Positions 1-9,134 of a DNA stretch of 64,000 bases are shown piece after piece. How positions within the stretch are numbered: the first letter of the stretch is position 1; every line of letters starts with the position of its first letter. Origin of the DNA: Halopseudomonas litoralis (GTDB lineage: Bacteria; Pseudomonadota; Gammaproteobacteria; Pseudomonadales; Pseudomonadaceae); assembly GCF_900105005.1 (NCBI RefSeq), contig NZ_LT629748.1, forward strand, positions 3,410,001-3,474,000. The letters are read 5' to 3'. Position numbers and translations under genes: made by a program. The notes beneath the pieces are model-generated. The model saw only the letters and a list, made by a program, of their open reading frames with translations, ran no database searches and was not told where the DNA came from.

Positions 1-1448
1 TAAGCGGTATAAACCGCCGCAGCGATGGCGATCGGAGTTGCCAGGATCATCGCGTAGAACGCCGCCTTGAGCGTACCGAAGGTCAGCGGAGACAGGCTCA
101 GTTTGGGCTCGAACTCAGTGGTGCCAGAGGTCGATTGCCAGACATAATCCGGCTCCGGATAGCTCTCATACCAGACCTTGCCCCACAGCCCCGACCAGGA
201 AATTTCCGGGTGATTGTTCTCAACTTCCCAGAAACTGATCTCTCCATTGGCATGTTCAGCCAGTAGATCTGCCGCACGTGGCCCGATGCTGAAGGTACGC
301 ACCGGCTCATCATCCAGCTTTTTCACCATCAAATTCTGATGCGCCGTGGTGTTATAGAAACCGATACGGCCCTGTTCATCGGTGGCCATGAACACCTTGC
401 GGCGCTCCTCGGCCTGGATATCATGAATCGCCCGACCATACTGCGCATCAAAGCTGCGTATGTGCGTCAGCTCGGCGGTGCCTTCTCCGCGCACCATGAA
501 CCACTGCGCCAGACCACCGGCGCTGTCACCGATAATCAGCGAAATGCCGCCCAGCATCAGATTGGCAGAAGTAACCTGATTGCCGGCGCCCCCGACCACC
601 TGATAACGGGCCAGCAGGTCGCCGTTCTGGCGCAGGGAGTAGACGTTGACATACCGCTCGTCATTGATGACGTACATCCATTGCAGCAGCGGATCGACCA
701 GTATCTTATGAATATCACCACTCACCGGAGACAACGGAATCTGCTTCTGGGTGGTGGTGACTTCGCCTGTCATCAGGTTTTCCCGACTGGTGACGTGCTT
801 GTAGATCAACTCACGATCGACGCTGCCCACCAACGCCAGGTCATTGCCGCTGACCCTTATGCTGACGTTGTCCAAAGCCCTTCCCTGCTCATCCAGGGTG
901 ATGGGGTCTTCGCCATAGGGAAATGCCAGGGTCGGCGTAATCACGCGCTTGTCGGCCGGATAACTGACCCGGTAATCATGCCGGCCAATAACGGCCTGAC
1001 CGTTGCTCAGGCCGACCACAAACTGACGGGAAGTGGGGCTTTCAATACTGAAACTGGTGATGTCGACGCCGGCAGGAATGGGCAGGCGCTGCTCGCTGAT
1101 CAACTCGCCATCTTCAGCACGGAAAAATACCAGCTGACCGGCTTCGGATAACCGCACCGCCACCTCAGCCTGCTCTTCCATGGCCAGCAGCAATGGCGAA
1201 TCGTTTTCTATCAGCCATGCGGGCTGGTAGCGACTGCGCTCGTCCATGTCGGCACCACCGAATAACGGCAGCACCTCCGACAGGAGGTAAAGGAAGATCA
1301 GCAGGATAGCTACAATCACACCCAGCCCACCGACCGCTACGTACCAGCGGGTAAAGTGGTCCTTGAAGTGACGCATCTTGCGGTGGCGTTGCATCGCTTT
1401 GGTGTCAAAGTCGACGCGGGTCTCTTTGGGTGGTGATTGGATAGTCAT
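1..1448 (-). CDS. pstC: Phosphate ABC transporter permease PstC, N-terminal part (runs off the window start)
   Basis: Inner-membrane permease of the high-affinity phosphate importer PstSCAB. The reading frame opens at an ATG at 1448 (MTIQSPPKET) and is open for 482 codons to the window edge. A basic N-terminus is followed by a first membrane segment near residues 35-58, then a long non-membrane region, and only near residue 455 does the permease core begin (FGTLKAAFYAM, then ATPIAIAAAVYTA). This is the long-form PstC typical of Pseudomonas, about 750 residues with an inserted periplasmic domain, rather than the roughly 320-residue E. coli form. It lies just downstream of pstS on the same strand, separated by a hairpin. 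The C-terminal permease half is outside the window. Confidence 0.9.
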   Translation of the reverse strand, partial: MTIQSPPKETRVDFDTKAMQRHRKMRHFKDHFTRWYVAVGGLGVIVAILLIFLYLLSEVLPLFGGADMDERSRYQPAWLIENDSPLLLAMEEQAEVAVRLSEAGQLVFFRAEDGELISEQRLPIPAGVDITSFSIESPTSRQFVVGLSNGQAVIGRHDYRVSYPADKRVITPTLAFPYGEDPITLDEQGRALDNVSIRVSGNDLALVGSVDRELIYKHVTSRENLMTGEVTTTQKQIPLSPVSGDIHKILVDPLLQWMYVINDERYVNVYSLRQNGDLLARYQVVGGAGNQVTSANLMLGGISLIIGDSAGGLAQWFMVRGEGTAELTHIRSFDAQYGRAIHDIQAEERRKVFMATDEQGRIGFYNTTAHQNLMVKKLDDEPVRTFSIGPRAADLLAEHANGEISFWEVENNHPEISWSGLWGKVWYESYPEPDYVWQSTSGTTEFEPKLSLSPLTFGTLKAAFYAMILATPIAIAAAVYTA

Positions 1449-1502
1449 GCGCGCACACCCTACAGGATCTTTATGACAGATTAGTTACATCACTGAAACA
1501 GG

Positions 1503-1528
1503 AAAAGGGTGTGCCGTACAGCACACCC
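1503..1528 (-). terminator. Hairpin with T-run between pstS and pstC
   Basis: On the minus strand GGGTGTGC and GCACACCC form a perfect 8-bp stem around a 6-nt loop, followed at once by TTTT. It lies 38 bases after the pstS stop and before the pstC start. It looks like a partial intrinsic terminator that would make more PstS than PstC, a common arrangement in binding-protein operons. Read-through strength cannot be judged from sequence. Confidence 0.7.
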
Positions 1529-1565
1529 CTGAAGGCAGGGCATCCTTGCCCGAGGAACTCCTGTT

Positions 1566-2537
1566 TTACATACCCAGATCTTTGTAGACCTTATCCACAA
1601 CGCGCTTGGGCATCGGCACATAGCCATCCTTGAAGACCACTTCCTGTCCTTCCTTGGAAAGCATCATCTTGACGAATTCACGCTCAAGCGGAGCCAATTC
1701 CTTATTCGGCGCCTTGTTTACATACACGTACAGGAAGCGCGACAGTGGATATTCGCCGGAAATGGCGTTTTCCGGAGTCGCATCAACGAAGTCCTCGCCT
1801 TCGGCAGCCGCCAGAGGTACGGTGCGAACGCTGGAGGTACGGTAGCCGATACCGGAGTAGCCGATGGCGTTCAGCGACTGGCTGATGGACTGAACCACCG
1901 ATGCTGAACCAGGCTGCTCGTTTACACCGTTCCGGAAATCACCTTTGCACAGCGCGACTTCCTTGAAGTAACCATAGGTACCGGAAACCGAGTTGCGACC
2001 ATACAGCTGGATGTCACGGTTTTCCCACTGACCGTCCAGGCCAACCTGGCCCCAGGTATTGATATCGATATCATGACCGCATAGGCGAGTTGAGGAGAAC
2101 ACCGCGTCCAGCTGGGCCATGGTCAGACCCTTGATGGGGTTGTCCTTGTGTGCAAACACGGCCAGGGCGTCAATCGCGACCGGAATTTCGACCGGCTTGT
2201 AGCCATACTTCTCTTCGAACGCCTGCAGCTCGCTGTCCTTCATCTTGCGGCTCATCGGCGCCAGACTGGAAGTGCCTTCGGTCAGTGCCGGCGGCGCAGT
2301 GGAAGAACCGGCAGCCTGGATCTGCACGTTGACGTTCGGATAGTGACGTTTGAACTCTTCGGCCCACAGGGTCATCATGTTGGCCAGGGAGTCGGAACCG
2401 ACGCTGGAAAGGTTGCCGGAAACGCCACCCACACGCTCGTAGGCTTTCAGATCGGCATCAGCGTTGGCAAAGCTGGTACCTGCGGCCATCCCGGCAGCAG
2501 CAACAGTGATAGCGGCGCACAGTCGCTTCAATTTCAT
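1566..2537 (-). CDS. pstS: Phosphate-binding periplasmic protein PstS
   Basis: Periplasmic solute-binding protein that delivers inorganic phosphate to PstCAB. The 323-residue product starts with a Sec signal peptide ([24 protein letters not shown]), then carries the PstS-like stretches [22 protein letters not shown] and [13 protein letters not shown], the last two matching phosphate-coordinating loops of the family. The start is supported by AGGAG seven bases upstream of the ATG. It is followed by pstC. A PhoB-type box and a -10 lie upstream, so phosphate starvation control is likely. An IS5-family element sits immediately beyond that box. Confidence 0.95.
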   Translation of the reverse strand: MKLKRLCAAITVAAAGMAAGTSFANADADLKAYERVGGVSGNLSSVGSDSLANMMTLWAEEFKRHYPNVNVQIQAAGSSTAPPALTEGTSSLAPMSRKMKDSELQAFEEKYGYKPVEIPVAIDALAVFAHKDNPIKGLTMAQLDAVFSSTRLCGHDIDINTWGQVGLDGQWENRDIQLYGRNSVSGTYGYFKEVALCKGDFRNGVNEQPGSASVVQSISQSLNAIGYSGIGYRTSSVRTVPLAAAEGEDFVDATPENAISGEYPLSRFLYVYVNKAPNKELAPLEREFVKMMLSKEGQEVVFKDGYVPMPKRVVDKVYKDLGM

Positions 2538-2577
2538 GTCTTTCTCCTAGTGAGGTAGTGTTAGCAACACGCGACTC

Positions 2578-2622
2578 AGTATCGGGAGCCGATGTGACAA
2601 CTCTATGCCCCGATTGTGACAG
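2578..2622 (-). promoter_or_regulatory. Pho box and promoter of pstS
   Basis: Read on the minus strand, three 7-mers lie at an exact 11-base period: CTGTCAC (2616-2622), GGGGCAT (2605-2611) and TTGTCAC (2594-2600). The PhoB half-site consensus is CTGTCAT, so the outer two match well and the middle one weakly. Ten bases after the last half-site is GATACT (2578-2583), a fair -10, which is the usual PhoB promoter geometry. The implied leader is about 35-40 nt before the pstS ATG. The IS5 target duplication begins only 5 bp upstream of the box. Confidence 0.7.
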
Positions 2623-2631
2623 TTGCATTAA

Positions 2632-3820
2632 GGAAGGTCTGAAAAAGACTTCCTGAAAAGGTAAAATGCGTCAGCGCCATTTTCGAGACCCCCGCATGAA
2701 ACAGATGAGCTTTGCAGACGCCGAATACGCTGGTAAACGTAAGCAGACCCGCCGTGAGCGCTTTCTGCTGGAAATGGATCAAGTGGTTCCCTGGAAGCCA
2801 TTGCTGGCGCTGATCGAGCCGCACTATCCCAAGGGCGAAGGTGGTCGACCTGCTTACCCGCTCGACGCGATGCTGCGAGTTCATCTGATGCAGAACTGGT
2901 TTGGGTACAGCGATCCAGCGATGGAAGAAGCGCTGTATGAAACCACCATCTTGCGACTCTTCGCGGGCCTTCAACTTGATCGCATTCCGGATGAAACCAC
3001 TATTCTCAAATTCCGTCGGCTGCTGGAACGCTACGGCCTGTCCACGGCGTTGTTCGAAGTGGTCAATCGTTACCTGGGTGAGCACGGGCTAATGCTGCGC
3101 CACGGCACCGTGGTCGATGCAACCATCATTCATGCACCCAGTTCGACCAAGAACAAAGAAGGTAAGCGCGATCCCGAGATGCATCAGACCAAGAAGGGTA
3201 ACCAGTATTATTTTGGCATGAAGGCCCACATTGGCGTTGATGCTGAGTCAGGGCTGGTTCACAGTCTCGTGGGGACGGCGGCCAATGCGGGCGATGTTAC
3301 TCAGGTAGACAAGCTTCTGCATGGCGAAGAAACCCATGTATGCGGTGACGCCGGCTATACCGGCGTTCAGAAACGGGATGAACACAAAGGGCGCAAGCAG
3401 GTGGTCTGGTCGATTGCGATGCGCCCAGGCAAGCTCAAGACATTGAGCAAAACCAAGCTGATCGAGAAAGGCTTGCGCCGCATCGAGCGCGCCAAGGCTA
3501 GTACGCGAGCCAAGGTTGAGCACCCATTCAGGGTGATCAAATGCCAGTTCGGATTTACCAAGGTGCGATACAAGGGGTTGGCCAAGAACACAGCCCAGCT
3601 GCATACCTTGTTTGCCCTGGCCAATCTATGGATGGCCAGAAAACAGCTACTGGGCACAGGATAAATCCGCCCGGAGTGCCGGCTACAGCGGCCTGGATGG
3701 CCGAAAAGGGGCTAAAAGGCGCTGAAAACGCGACTGAGGGCGATGAAATCGTTCCTGAAGTGTTTTTTTGTGAGCCGAGGTCATAATCGCCGCCAATATG
3801 GACGGTACTTCAGACCTTCC
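2632..3820 (+). mobile_element. IS5-family insertion sequence, copy 1
   Basis: A 1189-bp element with terminal inverted repeats beginning GGAAGGTCTGAA at both ends, very like the IS5 end GGAAGGTGCGAA. It is flanked by a 4-bp TTAA on each side (2628-2631 and 3821-3824), which fits a target duplication. It holds one transposase gene reading away from pstS. A second copy lies in the same orientation at 12531-13720. The first ~850 bp of the two copies differ at about one position, while the last ~340 bp differ at many. Confidence 0.95.
2666..3664 (+). CDS. IS5-family DDE transposase (copy 1)
   Basis: Cut-and-paste transposase of 332 residues. The N-terminal region (about 1-110) is the DUF772-like domain with RPAYPLDAMLRVHLMQNWF. 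The DDE catalytic core has its first Asp in VVDATIIHAPSS, the second in CGDAGYTG and the Glu in KVEHPFRVIKCQFG, the hallmark IS5 motif. It looks intact and begins 34 bases inside the left inverted repeat. It differs from copy 2 at the protein level by only a few residues (RDPRM versus RDHRM; LLGTG versus LLSAG), although the 3' third carries many synonymous changes. Confidence 0.95.
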   Translation: MRQRHFRDPRMKQMSFADAEYAGKRKQTRRERFLLEMDQVVPWKPLLALIEPHYPKGEGGRPAYPLDAMLRVHLMQNWFGYSDPAMEEALYETTILRLFAGLQLDRIPDETTILKFRRLLERYGLSTALFEVVNRYLGEHGLMLRHGTVVDATIIHAPSSTKNKEGKRDPEMHQTKKGNQYYFGMKAHIGVDAESGLVHSLVGTAANAGDVTQVDKLLHGEETHVCGDAGYTGVQKRDEHKGRKQVVWSIAMRPGKLKTLSKTKLIEKGLRRIERAKASTRAKVEHPFRVIKCQFGFTKVRYKGLAKNTAQLHTLFALANLWMARKQLLGTG

Positions 3821-4061
3821 TTAAATAGCGCTGTCAAAGTGCCGGCCTATTTGCGCCTGACTTGATCACCGCTGCCAGCAGGTTATTGGCAGTGATTTCG
3901 CCCGCTTCGCCATTGAGTCCCTCTGCGTAATCCCTTAAGATAGGTGCTTTCGCATTGTCAATAATCATAATCGCCATTTATGCTGGGGATTACTGAAACG
4001 AACGCCCAGCGCCGTTTCTACCGCCCTTGGCCGATAAAACAACTACAACGACGAGTAGTCC

Positions 4062-4454
4062 ATGCAAGACCTAGATCAAGACCCGGTTCCACTGGGTGAA
4101 TTGGCCCTCAAGATCACCACACTCCCCCGCAATTGCAACAGTTTCGGCGATATCTACGGCGGTTGGCTGGTCGGTCAGATGGATATGGCTGGCACCAGCA
4201 GTGCCTCGCGCATCGCCCGGGGTCGGGTGGCCACCGTGGCCATCGACCGCATGGGCTTCATGGTGCCGGTGCCGGTAGGCGCGCAACTGGCCTTCTATTG
4301 CCAGACCAAGGATGTCGGTCGCAGCTCGATCACCGTACTGGTCGAGGTGTGGAGTGATGATCACACCCACGAGGAAAGCCGCAAGGTGACCGAAGCCACC
4401 TTCGTCTTCGTCGCCATCGACGACCGCGGCCGGACTCGGATCATTCCTTCCTGA
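4062..4454 (+). CDS. yciA: Acyl-CoA thioesterase, YciA/hot-dog family
   Basis: Cytosolic thioesterase that hydrolyses acyl-CoAs to free acid and CoA. The 130-residue size and the stretches NSFGDIYGGWLVGQMDMAG and VATVAIDRMGFMVPVPVG match the YciA/acyl-CoA thioester hydrolase hot-dog fold; the Asp in the GDIYGGW segment is the expected catalytic residue. It stands alone on the plus strand, about 240 bases after the IS5 element, and converges on the next gene. The ATG at 4062 has only a weak upstream GACGAG. The 240 bases between IS and gene hold no other feature that I can support. Confidence 0.85.
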   Translation: MQDLDQDPVPLGELALKITTLPRNCNSFGDIYGGWLVGQMDMAGTSSASRIARGRVATVAIDRMGFMVPVPVGAQLAFYCQTKDVGRSSITVLVEVWSDDHTHEESRKVTEATFVFVAIDDRGRTRIIPS

Positions 4455-4502
4455 GCCGCAGACGCTGTCGCACCGGGTGCGGCTGCGCCTGACTTGCGCT
4501 GA

Positions 4503-5411
4503 TCAGTCCTTCGGGTAATCCGCGTAGGAATGTTTCAGCGTGGCATGGTTGAGCAGCATTTCCGCCTTCAACTGACTGCCATCGGCGGAATAGATGCGCG
4601 ACCGTACCCAGTACGACTCGGTGCGCTTGCTCTCCGACAGCGCCACCACTTCCCGCCGGATCAGATAGTCCTCGCCGACAAATAGCGGCCCATCGATCAT
4701 GCGGATTTCCTGGTCAGCGAACAGGCCAACGACCGGCTGTTTGACCGGGAAGGCGGCCTGCTTGCTGCTGTACTCCGCCAGTACACTGACCATCTCCAGC
4801 GGAATAATCGGCCGTCCCCAGGGCGAGCTCTCCGCCTCGGCATACCATAGCGAATTCTCGGTGATACGTCCGAGTTTCTGACCCAGCGAGAAAGGATACA
4901 GCTCGCCCATATGCTGATCAGCGGCCATGCGCGCCTTCTCTTCCACCGCACCGGTCATGCCGACATGCAGATCCGCCAGGATCACCAGTTTGTCTACCGG
5001 CCTCAACTTGGCCATGCGTTCGTCCAGCAGCGTGGCATCAGCATCACCCAGGCTGGCACTGGCTTCCAGCACCGGCGTGCCGTCGGCCTTCTCCGCCCAG
5101 CAGCGCACCCGCGTCGCACCCGGCGCCGGACGCTCGACAAAGGCGCGCACCTGCTCGCCCTCCACTACCATGTTCTGGAAATGCGCCGAGAAACAACCGC
5201 GCTCGAACCAGTCCTTACCCCAGATCTCCGCCAGCAGTGGTACAAACTGACTGAAGTGGGTTGGACCTTCAATGGGACCCGCGCGGAAGCCCAGCTTTTC
5301 CGCCATATCATCATCATGGATGGATGTGTGACCGCTGTATTGCTGGTCAGCCAGCATCTGTTTCGGTTCACGCAGCGGGCCGCACAGATAAAGAGGTGTA
5401 TCGAAGCTCAT
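4503..5411 (-). CDS. Conserved hypothetical protein with MaoC/hot-dog-like N-terminus
   Basis: A 302-residue soluble protein without signal peptide. The N-terminal part reads HTSIHDDDMAEKLGFRAGPIEGPTH broken by short turns, resembling the segment of MaoC-type hot-dog proteins where an Asp and His act on enoyl thioesters; I infer a hot-dog fold but not an activity. The start is the ATG at 5411 because GAGGGG lies 7 bases before it; a TTG at 5426 would be the only longer option. It follows the nitronate monooxygenase gene with an 11-base gap, so the two are probably co-transcribed. Function unknown. Confidence 0.6.
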   Translation of the reverse strand: MSFDTPLYLCGPLREPKQMLADQQYSGHTSIHDDDMAEKLGFRAGPIEGPTHFSQFVPLLAEIWGKDWFERGCFSAHFQNMVVEGEQVRAFVERPAPGATRVRCWAEKADGTPVLEASASLGDADATLLDERMAKLRPVDKLVILADLHVGMTGAVEEKARMAADQHMGELYPFSLGQKLGRITENSLWYAEAESSPWGRPIIPLEMVSVLAEYSSKQAAFPVKQPVVGLFADQEIRMIDGPLFVGEDYLIRREVVALSESKRTESYWVRSRIYSADGSQLKAEMLLNHATLKHSYADYPKD

Positions 5412-5422
5412 GTGCTGTCCCC

Positions 5423-6400
5423 TCAACCGTTGAGCATGGCGCTGAGGCGCTCACGAATGATGCCTTCGGCTTCGCCCATGATCCGGTCAACCAGTTGCTG
5501 CACCGTCGGCACGTCATGGATCAGACCAGCCACCATACCGCAGGACCAGGCACCGGCATCCATCTCGCCGGTCTTCATGATGCGCGGATAGACGCCGGCC
5601 ACTTCCTCCACAATATCCTCGAACTTGATGGCCGACCCCAGGCGTTTTTCCTTCTCCAGCAACCGCTCGACCGCCGCGTTATTCATCACCCGCTCGGTGT
5701 TGCGCAGCGGACGCATCACCAACCGCGTGTCCAGCTCGCTGGCCGCCACAATGGCCTGCTTCACGTTCTCATGCACCGGCGCTTCTTGGGTGGCAATAAA
5801 ACGCGTACCCATATTCATGCCATCGGCACCCAGTGCCAGCGCAGCGGCCAGCGAACGACCATCGGCCATACCGCCGGAAGCAACAAAGGGAATGGTCAGC
5901 TCTTCGGCAGCCCGCGGCAGGAGGATGAAGTTGGGAATATCATCCTCACCGGGATGCCCGCCACACTCAAAACCATCCACACTAACCGCATCACAGCCAA
6001 TAGCCTCGGCCTTGAGCGCATGGCGTACCGCCGTGCACTTGTGGATAACCTTGATGCCGTTTTCCTTGAGGATCGGCAGCCACTTCTGCGGGTTGTTGCC
6101 CGCCGTTTCCACCACCTTGACGCCGCCTTCGATGATGGCCTTGATGTAACCCGGGTAATCCGGCTGATTCACCGAAGGCAGAAAGGTCAGGTTCACGCCG
6201 AATGCCTTGTCGGTCATCTCACGGCAGCGGCGGATCTCCGCAGCCAGCGCCTCGGGGTTGGGCTGGGTCAGCGCCGTGATCATGCCCAGGCCACCGGCAT
6301 TGGCTACCGCAGCGGCCAGCTCTGCATAGCCGACGTGGTGCATGCCGCCCTGAATGATGGGGTGCTCTATACCGAAGAGGTCTGTGATTCTGGTTTTCAT
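5423..6400 (-). CDS. Nitronate monooxygenase / 2-nitropropane dioxygenase family protein
   Basis: Flavin-dependent TIM-barrel enzyme of 325 residues; family members oxidise nitronates, and some act as enoyl-ACP reductases or other FMN enzymes. Visible hallmarks are PIIQGGMHHVG near residue 14, GGLGMITA, FGVNLTF, the GCDAVSVDGFECGGHPG loop, and VASGGMADGRSLAAALALGADGMNMGTRF, which binds the FMN phosphate. It is the first gene of a two-gene minus-strand unit with the hot-dog-like protein. The 240 bases upstream (6401-6642) contain no recognisable gene. Substrate cannot be told from sequence. Confidence 0.85.
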   Translation of the reverse strand: MKTRITDLFGIEHPIIQGGMHHVGYAELAAAVANAGGLGMITALTQPNPEALAAEIRRCREMTDKAFGVNLTFLPSVNQPDYPGYIKAIIEGGVKVVETAGNNPQKWLPILKENGIKVIHKCTAVRHALKAEAIGCDAVSVDGFECGGHPGEDDIPNFILLPRAAEELTIPFVASGGMADGRSLAAALALGADGMNMGTRFIATQEAPVHENVKQAIVAASELDTRLVMRPLRNTERVMNNAAVERLLEKEKRLGSAIKFEDIVEEVAGVYPRIMKTGEMDAGAWSCGMVAGLIHDVPTVQQLVDRIMGEAEGIIRERLSAMLNG

Positions 6401-6642
6401 GGATACCTACCGAGTCGAGTGCGCAGCACGCAGGGCGCTGCCCGAGGAAAATGTCGACTGAGTGTAGGCGGCCCGTGCGGGCAAACGCCAGATTGGACGG
6501 GTATTCAGGAGGTTTATCGATAAGCGTCAAGGCAGCTGGAGAAGGCCCTGCAGCAGTGGCTGTGTACAGTCAGTGCGGCACCATAAGCTGGTGGCCAGCA
6601 ACGTACCGGCCACCCGAACGGGCGGCCAGGTAGTCTTGGACC

Positions 6643-6774
6643 TTAGCGATCGGCAGCATCCTCGATCGCCTCACCGCCGCGCTGGATATCTTTACCCGCG
6701 CCTCCCACGGTGTTACAGCCAGCCATGAACAGAACCATCATTCCGAGCAATACCGATTTAAGGGTCAGACTCAT
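6643..6774 (-). CDS. Entericidin-like small lipoprotein
   Basis: A 43-residue lipoprotein: hydrophobic signal segment followed by lipobox FMAGC at about residues 16-20, then NTVGGAGKDIQRGGEAIEDAADR. The VGGAGKDIQ-GG-AI-DAA pattern is the signature of entericidin A/B family proteins, small envelope lipoproteins made under stress or in stationary phase. The start is the ATG at 6774, with GGAG 8 bases upstream; a longer frame to 6852 has no such signal. It lies alone on the minus strand, divergent from the MFS gene. Confidence 0.85.
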   Translation of the reverse strand: MSLTLKSVLLGMMVLFMAGCNTVGGAGKDIQRGGEAIEDAADR

Positions 6775-6984
6775 AATGAACTCCAGCATTCTTGTTAAGT
6801 ACCAATCACGCGCCCGGGGCAGCGTGGGTCGGGCTGAATGGAGCGCAGCCACTCTTATGACAGCGAAGGGGCTGAGCTGGTTCAGCCAGGTTGTGTCGGC
6901 AGCGCCCCTTCAAGGAGTTGAGAGGCCCGCTCGCAAAGCTGCTACCCTGAGCCGCTGCGAAGCGTCAGCCACTACGAGAGAACA

Positions 6985-8190
6985 ATGTCCGACAATGCCA
7001 ACCGCCCCAACATGATCCTGATCGTGCTGTGCGGCACCCTCACCTCCCTGGTCGTGATCGGCTTTGCCCGCCTGGCCTACGGCATCATCCTGCCGACGAT
7101 GCGCACTGACCTCGGGCTGACCTACCAGCAGGCCGGTATTCTCAGCACCGTCACCGCCCTGTGCTACGTCTGCTTCGTGCTGGCCGGCGGCCTCGCCGCC
7201 GCGCGCTGGGGTGCCAAGGCCTCGGTCCTGTTCGGTATGCTCACCGTGGCCGCCGGATTTGCCGGCCTGGCAGTCGCCACCCATTACTGGCTGGTCATGG
7301 GTCTGATGGGGCTGTTGGGCTTCGGCACCGCCTTTGCCTTCGCCCCCATGGTGTCGCTGCTCGCCACCTGGTTTCCCGAGCAACGCGGGCTGGTCATCGG
7401 CTATATGACCAGCGGCGTCGGGCTCAGCATCCTGATAACCGGCATGCTGGTGCCCTTTTTGTTCGCTACCTTTGGCGACCTGGGGTGGCGGGTCAGCTGG
7501 GGCGTGTTCGCCGGAGCAGCGCTGAGCGTCGCGATCATGATCGGCCTGTTCGCACGTAATCCACCAAAATCCCTGACCAGCGCCACCGCAGACATGTCCC
7601 CCACCGAAAAATGGCGCATCTACCGCAACCCCCGCGTCCTCATTGTTGCTACCACCTACGGCATCATCGGCCTGGGCTATATCGTCCAGACCGTTTTCAT
7701 GGTCAGCTTCATGGTTGAAAGCGGCCACAGCGAAGCCATCGCCGGACGCTTCATGGCCATGATGGGCCTGCTCGCCATCGCCAGCGGCCCTCTATGGGGC
7801 TGGCTCTCCGACCACTGGGGCCGCGGCAACGCCCTGGCCATGTGCATCTTTCTGGTACTGATAGCCGTAGCCCTGCCCATCACCGGCCAGACCCTGCCCT
7901 ACTTCTTTGTCCACTTCCTGATCATGGGCGCCTCGGTCAACGGCCTGTTCGCGCTGATCCAGACCAGCGCCACCGACCAGGTAGCGCCCCGGTACATCCC
8001 CATCGCATTCAGCTTTGCGACGCTGTTCTTTGCGATCGGGCAGTTTCTGGGACCAGCGGTTGCGGGCTGGCTGATCGAGACTACCGGAGGGTTCAGGGCA
8101 GCGTTCAGCTTTACCTTTGTGGTGCTCTCGGTGGGGTTTGGATTGACCTTGTTGATTCGGCGGTTTCCGAAGGAGTGGGCGGTGGGGTAG
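6985..8190 (+). CDS. MFS transporter, YbfB/YjiJ type
   Basis: Inner-membrane major facilitator of 401 residues with about twelve hydrophobic segments in two halves, split by a polar loop near residues 190-215 (NPPKSLTSATADMSPTEKW). The first helix region VVIGFARLAYGIILPTM and the mid-protein LLATWFPEQRGLVIGYMTSG fit the YbfB/YjiJ group, whose substrates are mostly unknown. The loop between TM2 and TM3 reads AARWGAKAS. It is monocistronic on the plus strand. Its substrate cannot be predicted from neighbours. Confidence 0.85.
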   Translation: MSDNANRPNMILIVLCGTLTSLVVIGFARLAYGIILPTMRTDLGLTYQQAGILSTVTALCYVCFVLAGGLAAARWGAKASVLFGMLTVAAGFAGLAVATHYWLVMGLMGLLGFGTAFAFAPMVSLLATWFPEQRGLVIGYMTSGVGLSILITGMLVPFLFATFGDLGWRVSWGVFAGAALSVAIMIGLFARNPPKSLTSATADMSPTEKWRIYRNPRVLIVATTYGIIGLGYIVQTVFMVSFMVESGHSEAIAGRFMAMMGLLAIASGPLWGWLSDHWGRGNALAMCIFLVLIAVALPITGQTLPYFFVHFLIMGASVNGLFALIQTSATDQVAPRYIPIAFSFATLFFAIGQFLGPAVAGWLIETTGGFRAAFSFTFVVLSVGFGLTLLIRRFPKEWAVG

Positions 8191-8306
8191 TTGGGTGGAG
8201 ACCTAACGTTCGGAATGGTCCGTCTTGGTGTTGGCACTAACCTCGTTTATCGTGTCGAACTATTAGGCCGTTGAGCATTTTCGTATCGAACATTAAGGAG
8301 ACAGAC

Positions 8307-9134
8307 ATGACCACTGCTACCAGTCGCAGCGCTGAAATCCGCAGCGCGCTGCAAGTGAATCCCCACCTCACGGGCAGCGTTGAGCTCCAGCAGGAGATCA
8401 CCCGGCGTGTCGATTTCATCAAGGACACGCTGCGCCGCTCCGGTACCCGGGCGCTGGTGTTGGGCATCAGCGGCGGTGTGGATTCGACAGCGGCGGGCAA
8501 GCTGTGTCAGCTGGCTGTAGAGTCGCTGCGTCAGGATGGCTATGAGGCCACTTTCTATGCCATGCGCCTGCCCTATGGTGTGCAGTTTGATGAGCACGAT
8601 GCCCAGGCGGCGTTGGACTTCATCCAGCCGGATCAGATTCGCACCGTGGATATCAAGGCGTCGGTGGACGCGCTGGCAGGCTATTTCGCCGACGAGCCGG
8701 CTGAGGCGGCCAAGCGCGATTTTGCCAAGGGCAACGTTAAGGCCCGCACGCGCATGGTGGCGCAGTACACGCTGGCCAACTTCGTCAACGGGCTGGTAGT
8801 CGGCACCGATCATGCTGCCGAAGCGGTGATGGGCTTTTTTACCAAGTTCGGTGATGGGGCTTGCGATCTGGCACCTCTGACCGGGCTGGTAAAGGGGCAG
8901 ATCCGGCGTATCGCGGCGCAGCTGGGCGCCCCCGCTGATCTGGTCGGCAAGATCCCCACCGCCGACCTTGAAGAGCTGGAACCCGGTCGGCCCGATGAGG
9001 ATGCCTACGGGCTGAGTTATGAGCAGATCGATGCCTTCCTTTTGGGCCACCCCGTTGATGACGCGACCGCGAGGAAGATCATCGAGCGTTACGACATGAC
9101 CGCACACAAACGCCAGCTGCCCCTGGCGCCTTAG
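8307..9134 (+). CDS. nadE: Ammonia-dependent NAD+ synthetase NadE
   Basis: Makes NAD+ from nicotinic acid adenine dinucleotide, ATP and ammonia in the last step of NAD synthesis. The 275-residue protein has the N-type ATP pyrophosphatase P-loop SGGVDS at residues 55-60 and the later motifs GTDHAAEAVMGFFTKFGDG and KIPTADLEELEPGRPDED. There is no glutaminase domain, so it is the ammonia-dependent form. The ATG at 8307 is chosen because AAGGAG lies 6 bases upstream. It borders the restriction locus and is probably a fixed housekeeping anchor of that hot spot. Confidence 0.95.
   Translation: MTTATSRSAEIRSALQVNPHLTGSVELQQEITRRVDFIKDTLRRSGTRALVLGISGGVDSTAAGKLCQLAVESLRQDGYEATFYAMRLPYGVQFDEHDAQAALDFIQPDQIRTVDIKASVDALAGYFADEPAEAAKRDFAKGNVKARTRMVAQYTLANFVNGLVVGTDHAAEAVMGFFTKFGDGACDLAPLTGLVKGQIRRIAAQLGAPADLVGKIPTADLEELEPGRPDEDAYGLSYEQIDAFLLGHPVDDATARKIIERYDMTAHKRQLPLAP

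Noticed and set aside
339..1151. 270-codon plus-strand frame opposite pstC
   Set aside because: Antisense shadow of the PstC periplasmic insert; no support.
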